NCBI GenBank assembly: GCA_046160625.1
Contig: JBJXGZ010000111.1
Span: 1 to 64,000 of the forward strand
Direction: 5' to 3'
Length of the DNA stretch: 64,000 nucleotides
Source of the DNA: M3007 sp046160625
Lineage (GTDB): Bacteria > Bacteroidota > Bacteroidia > Chitinophagales > Saprospiraceae
Part shown: one piece after another, positions 59,402 through 64,000 of the stretch
How the letters are laid out: each line of letters begins with the position of its first letter
Position numbering within the stretch: the first letter of the stretch is position 1
The notes under the pieces: generated by a model
Seen by the model: the letters and a program-made list of their open reading frames with translations, nothing else
Database searches by the model: none
What the model was told of the DNA's origin: nothing
Program-made: the position numbers and the translations under genes

Positions 59402-62400
59402 TCATCGAACAAGGGTCACATCGCCACTCATTTGAATGATCTGCCCATCAATAAATTCGATCTGAGCCACCCAAACAAAGACGTCAATATTCAACTCCTG
59501 GCCTTTAAAAGTGCCGTCCCAGCCCCTCGGTTCATCGTTTGTTTTTATATTTTGGGTCTGATAGATCTGTCCTCCCCAGCGATTGAAGATCTTGAGACTC
59601 AAGATCTGCCTCACCCCATCATCTGAAAAAATGGTAAAAAAGTCGTTGAATCCATCGCCATTCGGCGTAAAGACATTCGGGGCATAAACCCGGCGGTGCG
59701 GACTTATCCGGTAACACAAGGAGTCAATGGCCGTGCAACCATTTTTGCTACGTACCATTACATGAAGACATCCCGGGTGTACAGGCTGAAAACTGTAATG
59801 GTTGCAATCCGGACACTGTAAAGAATCCACGGTTCCCCACCAGGTATAGTTCATGACTTCCGCATGGGGTATATTCACAATTGCCTGCAAATCAAGGACA
59901 TCCCCCAGGTCGATCACTACATCCAGTCCTAATTCGACTGTCTGCTGATTTGGCTGGTCAAGGTTTTCACTTGCTGACACCGAGCAGCCATTGGCATCTG
60001 TAAGGCTAATGGTATAGGTGCCGGCGTTCAACCCGCTGATATTGGCTGTAGTCTGCCCGTTGCTCCAAAGAAGCGCATACGGCCCCACTCCGCCAGCGGC
60101 CTGGGCGAACAATGCGCCATTTTGATCGCCAAAACACAGGATGTCGGTTTTGTTTGTTTGAAGGATCAGTGGAGGCGGCTCTTGGACTTCCGCGGAGTTG
60201 GTCAATAAACAACCATGAGCATCGGTAATGCTAAGGGTGTAAGTACCACTGGGCAGTTGGGTAATCTGAGCGGTATTCGCTCCAGTATTCCAATGAAAAG
60301 TGTAGGGCAAAGTCCCACCGGTTAAAAGGACGGAAATGGCGCCTGTTGCACTGCCATGGCATTCCACGTTTTCAACACTGCTATTGCTGATAAGGGCCGC
60401 TGGTTGCACGACCGTTGCCTGAGTTGTCAAAGTACACCCATGGGCATCCGTGGTTGTAACACTGTACTGACCTGCTGTCAGGTTTGGATGCTGCGCAGTT
60501 GTTGTCCCGTTGTCCCAGAGATAAGTATATGGACTGGTCCCGCCGTTTATCACCGTTGTAATTGCTCCATCTTCTCCGCCATAACAGGATACAGGGCTTG
60601 CCAGTGCATTCAATTGGAGAACTGGAGGCTGATTGACCGCCACAGATCCAACCAAAACGCATCCGTTGCTATCCGTAGCCGAGACGCTGTAAGTTCCAGC
60701 TGTCAGATTGATAATGAAAGCATTGGTTTGGCCATTGCTCCATACATAGCCGTATGGGGGCGTCCCCCCTGAAACCGAGGCTATGGCCGATCCTTCAGTG
60801 CCCCCAAAACAGGAAACATCGCTGACCATGAGGCTGGCCGCCAGCAGAGGCGGCTCCGATACAGAAGCAGAGGCAACCCCGGTACAACCCAAGGCATCCG
60901 TGATTGTGACTGCATAGATTCCAGCGGCGAGGTTATTATTGACCTGAGTATTCTGACCATTATCCCAAACATAGGTGAATGGCGGAAGACCGCCCAACGC
61001 AGTAGCCGTAACATCACCGTCTTGATTGCCAAAACAGGATACACTCTTAGCGGCGGCACTAATGCTCAGCTGCAACGGCTCCGTTATATTGACGGATGCC
61101 AAGGCCGTACAGGCATTGAAGTCTGTTACTGTAACCTGAAAAATGCCTGCGCTAAGATTGCTGAGTGTGACGTTGGTCTGGCCATTGCTCCAGAGGTAGC
61201 TATAGGGTGTAACCCCGCCACTTACCACTGCTGTGGCAGTGCCGTTGTTGCCTCCAAAACAGGAGACATCGCTTCCGGTGGAAGTGGCCGTCAGCGAAGG
61301 CGGTTCTGAAACAATGAAAGAGGTAGTGGTAATACAGTCATTTGCATCAGTAATGGTTGCCAGATACGTGCCAGCTGACAGATTGTTCAGAACAGCGTTG
61401 GTCTGGCCATTGCTCCATAAGTAAGTATAAGGCAGCACTCCACCGGTAATTGATGCTGCTGCAGTACCGTTGTTGCCTCCAAAACAGGAGACATCGCTTG
61501 CCGTGGCAGTTCCCGCCAGTACAGGTGGCTCTGAAACAATGGCAGAAGTAGTTGTGATACAGCCATTTGCATCAGTGACAGTAGCCAGATACGTGCCAGC
61601 TGCCAGATCGTCCAAGACAGCGTTGGTCTGACCATTGCTCCATAAGTAAGTATAGGGCAACACTCCACCGGTAATCGATGCAGCGGCAGTGCCGTTGTTG
61701 CCGCCAAAACAGGAAATATCGCTTGCCGTGGCAGTGACTACCAGTACAGGTGGCTCTGAAACAATAGCAGAAGTAATTGTGATACAGCCATTTGCATCTG
61801 TGACAGTAGCCAGATACGTGCCAGCTGACAGATCGTCCAGGACAGCGTTGGTCTGACCATTGCTCCATAAGTAAGTATAGGGCAACGCCCCACCGGTAAT
61901 CGTTGCTGTAGCAGTGCCGTTGTTGTCGTCAAAACAGGAAACATCGCTTGCCGTGGCAGTGCCTGTCAGTACAGGTGGTTCTGAAACGATGGCTATGGCG
62001 ACTCCTGTACATCCCACGGCATCTGTGACAGTGACTTCATAGGTGCCCGCAGACAGGTTATTGATGGCCGATGATGATTCTCCCGAGTTCCAGGAATAGG
62101 TATAAGGAAGGATGCCAGTAGCCAGTTCAGCAAACACACTTCCATTGGCCTCCCCAGCGCAGGAAACATCCTGAACTAAGGTGTTTACAGTTGGATCCGA
62201 CAGTTGTTTCATTTGAATAGTATCTGAAACAATCCTGCAATTGGGCATAAATATGTTATTCGGCCCATTGGCTATTAACAATCGAAACACACTTCCATCC
62301 TCCGGATCAAGAATTTCTAGACTGTCAGCGTTGGAATTTTGAATATCTACCCATGTACCATTGGAAAAGGTTTGCCATAGATAATATGGATCGGCATACT

Positions 62401-64000
62401 GGGAATTTGTAACTAAAGAATGAATTGTAGCAGATACGCCCTTGCAAAAGGTCACAACAGGAGGCACAGTGACATTGGGCCCGCAGGTCCTGAACGAAAT
62501 ATTGTCAATGGCCAGGTCATTGCCATTGCCGCCAGGGGCGTTATTGCGCAAAGCAAGGGTTGCGGTCGTTTGCCCCGGGGCCGTAATAAAGGAAAACCGG
62601 GAGGTATGCCATTGTTCATCGGGGGCAATATCACCCGTTTCACAAACAGAAATACCATCAATCAAGAAAGAGATATTGGGGCGGATCTTGTCAGGAAAAG
62701 CACTAAAAATCAGAGAGATAACATCAATTGAAAATTCGTATGGTGTGTTTTCGCAAACATCCACTGTTTTTTGATAAAAAAGCCCGGGCGGGTAAGATGC
62801 GTTGACAACCATCATGTAACCATTGGGTTCCGGTCCGTTGTCTTCAATATCTATCCAGGCATTTGCAGCGAAAGATCCCCATGAGGTTGTATTGTTAGAA
62901 ATGCAATAATAGCCGTCGTTAGGCGGCGGGTTCAGGGTGTATATATAACCGGGTGCAAGGCCGGGGTCGGTGGGCAGGATATTGGGTATGCCGGAGCCGA
63001 AATCTCCGTTCGGAAAAATGTTTTCTCCCAGAGCGCCTGTGCAGATACTAGAGCAATTCGGCATACGGAACACTTCTATTTTAAGGGAATCGGTATAAAA
63101 GCAACCGTCGGGCAGGGTCACCTTACAGGTATAAGTGGTTGTTTCATAAGGCGTTGCAATGGGGTTTGGAATGTCCGGAGCGTCAAGGCTTTCTGAGGGC
63201 GACCAGAGATACTCAATGCCACCTTGTGCCTGCAACTGCACGGGTGTGCCTGATAAAACCGGGTTTTGGAAGCTGCCAAAAGTTGGCGTTTGCTGATACA
63301 AGGAATTGATTTCAGCCTCCGTAAGTGCCCGGTTGTAGATCCGTACCTCGTCCATGAAGCCTTTAAAATCCGGATCGTTAAAGCACCAATTAGAACGGCC
63401 GATAAAATTATTCGAGCGAGGTACATTTAGGATCGGATGCCCCTTCTTTTGGGCTTTCAACACGCCATTGACGTAGATACGCATAGTGTCGCCACTGATG
63501 GTGCCACAGTAATATTCAATATTGCCATTAGTGATCACATTGGGGGCTACCAGCCGCCCAAGTGTTCGGTTGACCGATCCATTACTGGTTATCCAACTTT
63601 CCAGTGTTAGGTTATTGCTCGAACCTTCCCGCCCGAACCAAATGGGCATTCCGCCACCATCCCCTGAACCATTGCCAAAATCAATAATTCGTTCAAAAAA
63701 GGAAATCGCATCGAAACGAACCCAGGCGCACACGGTAAACCCATTTTGCCAAATCGAATCAAAAGCGGGCAATTGGACGTATTCACCACCCGGTTTACCG
63801 CAACCGTTAGAACCAGGATTTTGGTTGAACAAAAAACCCACCCCCCGTTGGCCCGGCACGCAAGTTGGATTGCCAGTCAAGGTACCGTGGTTGCCTTGGC
63901 CGCTGTTGTCGTTCGCGTTGCAATTACAAAAACTGTAGTAGCCGACGAGATCGGGTTGAGCACTGGCGTTAAGGGCGATTAGAAGGATAAACCATGTGAA
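59402..64000 (-). CDS. Giant SprB-repeat surface protein, LamG and CHU_C domains (5' end off the window)
   Basis: About 1532 residues are visible, and the frame stays open to the window edge, where the first residues (FTWFILLIALNASAQ) look like the end of a signal peptide, so only a few residues are missing. Order: a LamG-type lectin fold (about 50-240), a region with paired Cys (GLAPGYIYTLNPP), then ten SprB-type repeats of exactly 75 residues (61967-62191 down to 59942-60166), each with SCxGxxxGxxxxxxxGGxxPYxYxW and SEPP at the end. The C-terminus is a CHU_C domain (VFTPNGDGFNDFFTI ... GDVTLVR), a T9SS type B signal. Probably a surface adhesin similar to SprB. Confidence 0.92.
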   Translation of the reverse strand, partial: FTWFILLIALNASAQPDLVGYYSFCNCNANDNSGQGNHGTLTGNPTCVPGQRGVGFLFNQNPGSNGCGKPGGEYVQLPAFDSIWQNGFTVCAWVRFDAISFFERIIDFGNGSGDGGGMPIWFGREGSSNNLTLESWITSNGSVNRTLGRLVAPNVITNGNIEYYCGTISGDTMRIYVNGVLKAQKKGHPILNVPRSNNFIGRSNWCFNDPDFKGFMDEVRIYNRALTEAEINSLYQQTPTFGSFQNPVLSGTPVQLQAQGGIEYLWSPSESLDAPDIPNPIATPYETTTYTCKVTLPDGCFYTDSLKIEVFRMPNCSSICTGALGENIFPNGDFGSGIPNILPTDPGLAPGYIYTLNPPPNDGYYCISNNTTSWGSFAANAWIDIEDNGPEPNGYMMVVNASYPPGLFYQKTVDVCENTPYEFSIDVISLIFSAFPDKIRPNISFLIDGISVCETGDIAPDEQWHTSRFSFITAPGQTTATLALRNNAPGGNGNDLAIDNISFRTCGPNVTVPPVVTFCKGVSATIHSLVTNSQYADPYYLWQTFSNGTWVDIQNSNADSLEILDPEDGSVFRLLIANGPNNIFMPNCRIVSDTIQMKQLSDPTVNTLVQDVSCAGEANGSVFAELATGILPYTYSWNSGESSSAINNLSAGTYEVTVTDAVGCTGVAIAIVSEPPVLTGTATASDVSCFDDNNGTATATITGGALPYTYLWSNGQTNAVLDDLSAGTYLATVTDANGCITITSAIVSEPPVLVVTATASDISCFGGNNGTAAASITGGVLPYTYLWSNGQTNAVLDDLAAGTYLATVTDANGCITTTSAIVSEPPVLAGTATASDVSCFGGNNGTAAASITGGVLPYTYLWSNGQTNAVLNNLSAGTYLATITDANDCITTTSFIVSEPPSLTATSTGSDVSCFGGNNGTATAVVSGGVTPYSYLWSNGQTNVTLSNLSAGIFQVTVTDFNACTALASVNITEPLQLSISAAAKSVSCFGNQDGDVTATALGGLPPFTYVWDNGQNTQVNNNLAAGIYAVTITDALGCTGVASASVSEPPLLAASLMVSDVSCFGGTEGSAIASVSGGTPPYGYVWSNGQTNAFIINLTAGTYSVSATDSNGCVLVGSVAVNQPPVLQLNALASPVSCYGGEDGAITTVINGGTSPYTYLWDNGTTTAQHPNLTAGQYSVTTTDAHGCTLTTQATVVQPAALISNSSVENVECHGSATGAISVLLTGGTLPYTFHWNTGANTAQITQLPSGTYTLSITDAHGCLLTNSAEVQEPPPLILQTNKTDILCFGDQNGALFAQAAGGVGPYALLWSNGQTTANISGLNAGTYTISLTDANGCSVSASENLDQPNQQTVELGLDVVIDLGDVLDLQAIVNIPHAEVMNYTWWGTVDSLQCPDCNHYSFQPVHPGCLHVMVRSKNGCTAIDSLCYRISPHRRVYAPNVFTPNGDGFNDFFTIFSDDGVRQILSLKIFNRWGGQIYQTQNIKTNDEPRGWDGTFKGQELNIDVFVWVAQIEFIDGQIIQMSGDVTLVR
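59942..62191 (-). repeat. Ten tandem 225-bp repeats (SprB type)
   Basis: Ten in-frame units, each exactly 225 bp, from 62191 down to 59942. Units 2-4 (61966-61292) are nearly identical in DNA, while the others are diverged, which suggests recent duplication or gene conversion in the middle of the array. Confidence 0.92.

Noticed and set aside
59942..62191. CRISPR array
   Set aside because: The units are 225 bp, in frame and coding, with no short repeat-spacer pattern.

Overview
The window looks like chromosomal DNA of a Bacteroidota bacterium, most likely of the Saprospiria type. The evidence is: three large secreted proteins with type IX secretion (T9SS) C-terminal sorting domains; the gliding-motility protein GldC; a DUF3822-rsmD pair; the Bacteroidota form of arginine decarboxylase; starts without Shine-Dalgarno sequences; and many copies of the Bacteroidota -7 promoter element TAnnTTTG. 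I see no phage, transposase, CRISPR array or rRNA. Genes are dense: no gap without a gene exceeds 300 bases, and the longest (56851-57104) holds only AT-rich divergent promoter sequence.

Layout. 1-5784: housekeeping genes (cytochrome c, tsaD, bactofilin, DUF3822, rsmD, a LuxE-like acyl-protein synthetase, YfcE-like phosphoesterase). 5868-6279: tRNA-Arg(CCU) and a 53-residue small gene with its own promoter and terminator. 6354-16154: mixed core genes (ychF, wbqC-like, TraB/GumN, a SPOR-like membrane protein, fabH, anmK, kdsB). 16264-20157: LysM protein, lipoprotein, ribH, arginine decarboxylase. 20328-28118: a tightly packed five-gene operon of planctomycete-type cytochrome/DUF1553, DUF1501, beta-propeller and chitobiase-C-like proteins, which is the most distinctive accessory cluster. 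28190-37415: alpha/beta hydrolase, sigma factor with a TPR membrane partner, plsC-like acyltransferase, PD-(D/E)XK nuclease, methyltransferase, gldC, amidase, hisA. 37564-47219: lysS, two GT-C-like membrane proteins, prolyl oligopeptidase, patatin. 47391-64000: three giant T9SS cargo proteins, an AsmA-like protein and a class-C beta-lactamase-like serine hydrolase. The last gene runs off the right edge and carries ten 75-residue SprB-type repeats.

The strongest unexplained signal is a set of eight long, nearly perfect hairpins (18-35 bp stems) in intergenic gaps. Each has its own sequence, yet most are built the same way: the stem consists of two to five copies of a short word specific to that hairpin. 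They lie between convergent genes, between co-directional genes and in one 5' leader, and several touch stop codons. A related 16-bp hairpin sits in frame inside anmK. Seven further notes cover near-leaderless promoters, a promoter in a hairpin loop before the tRNA, an altered RsmD catalytic motif, the small gene, and domain duplications.
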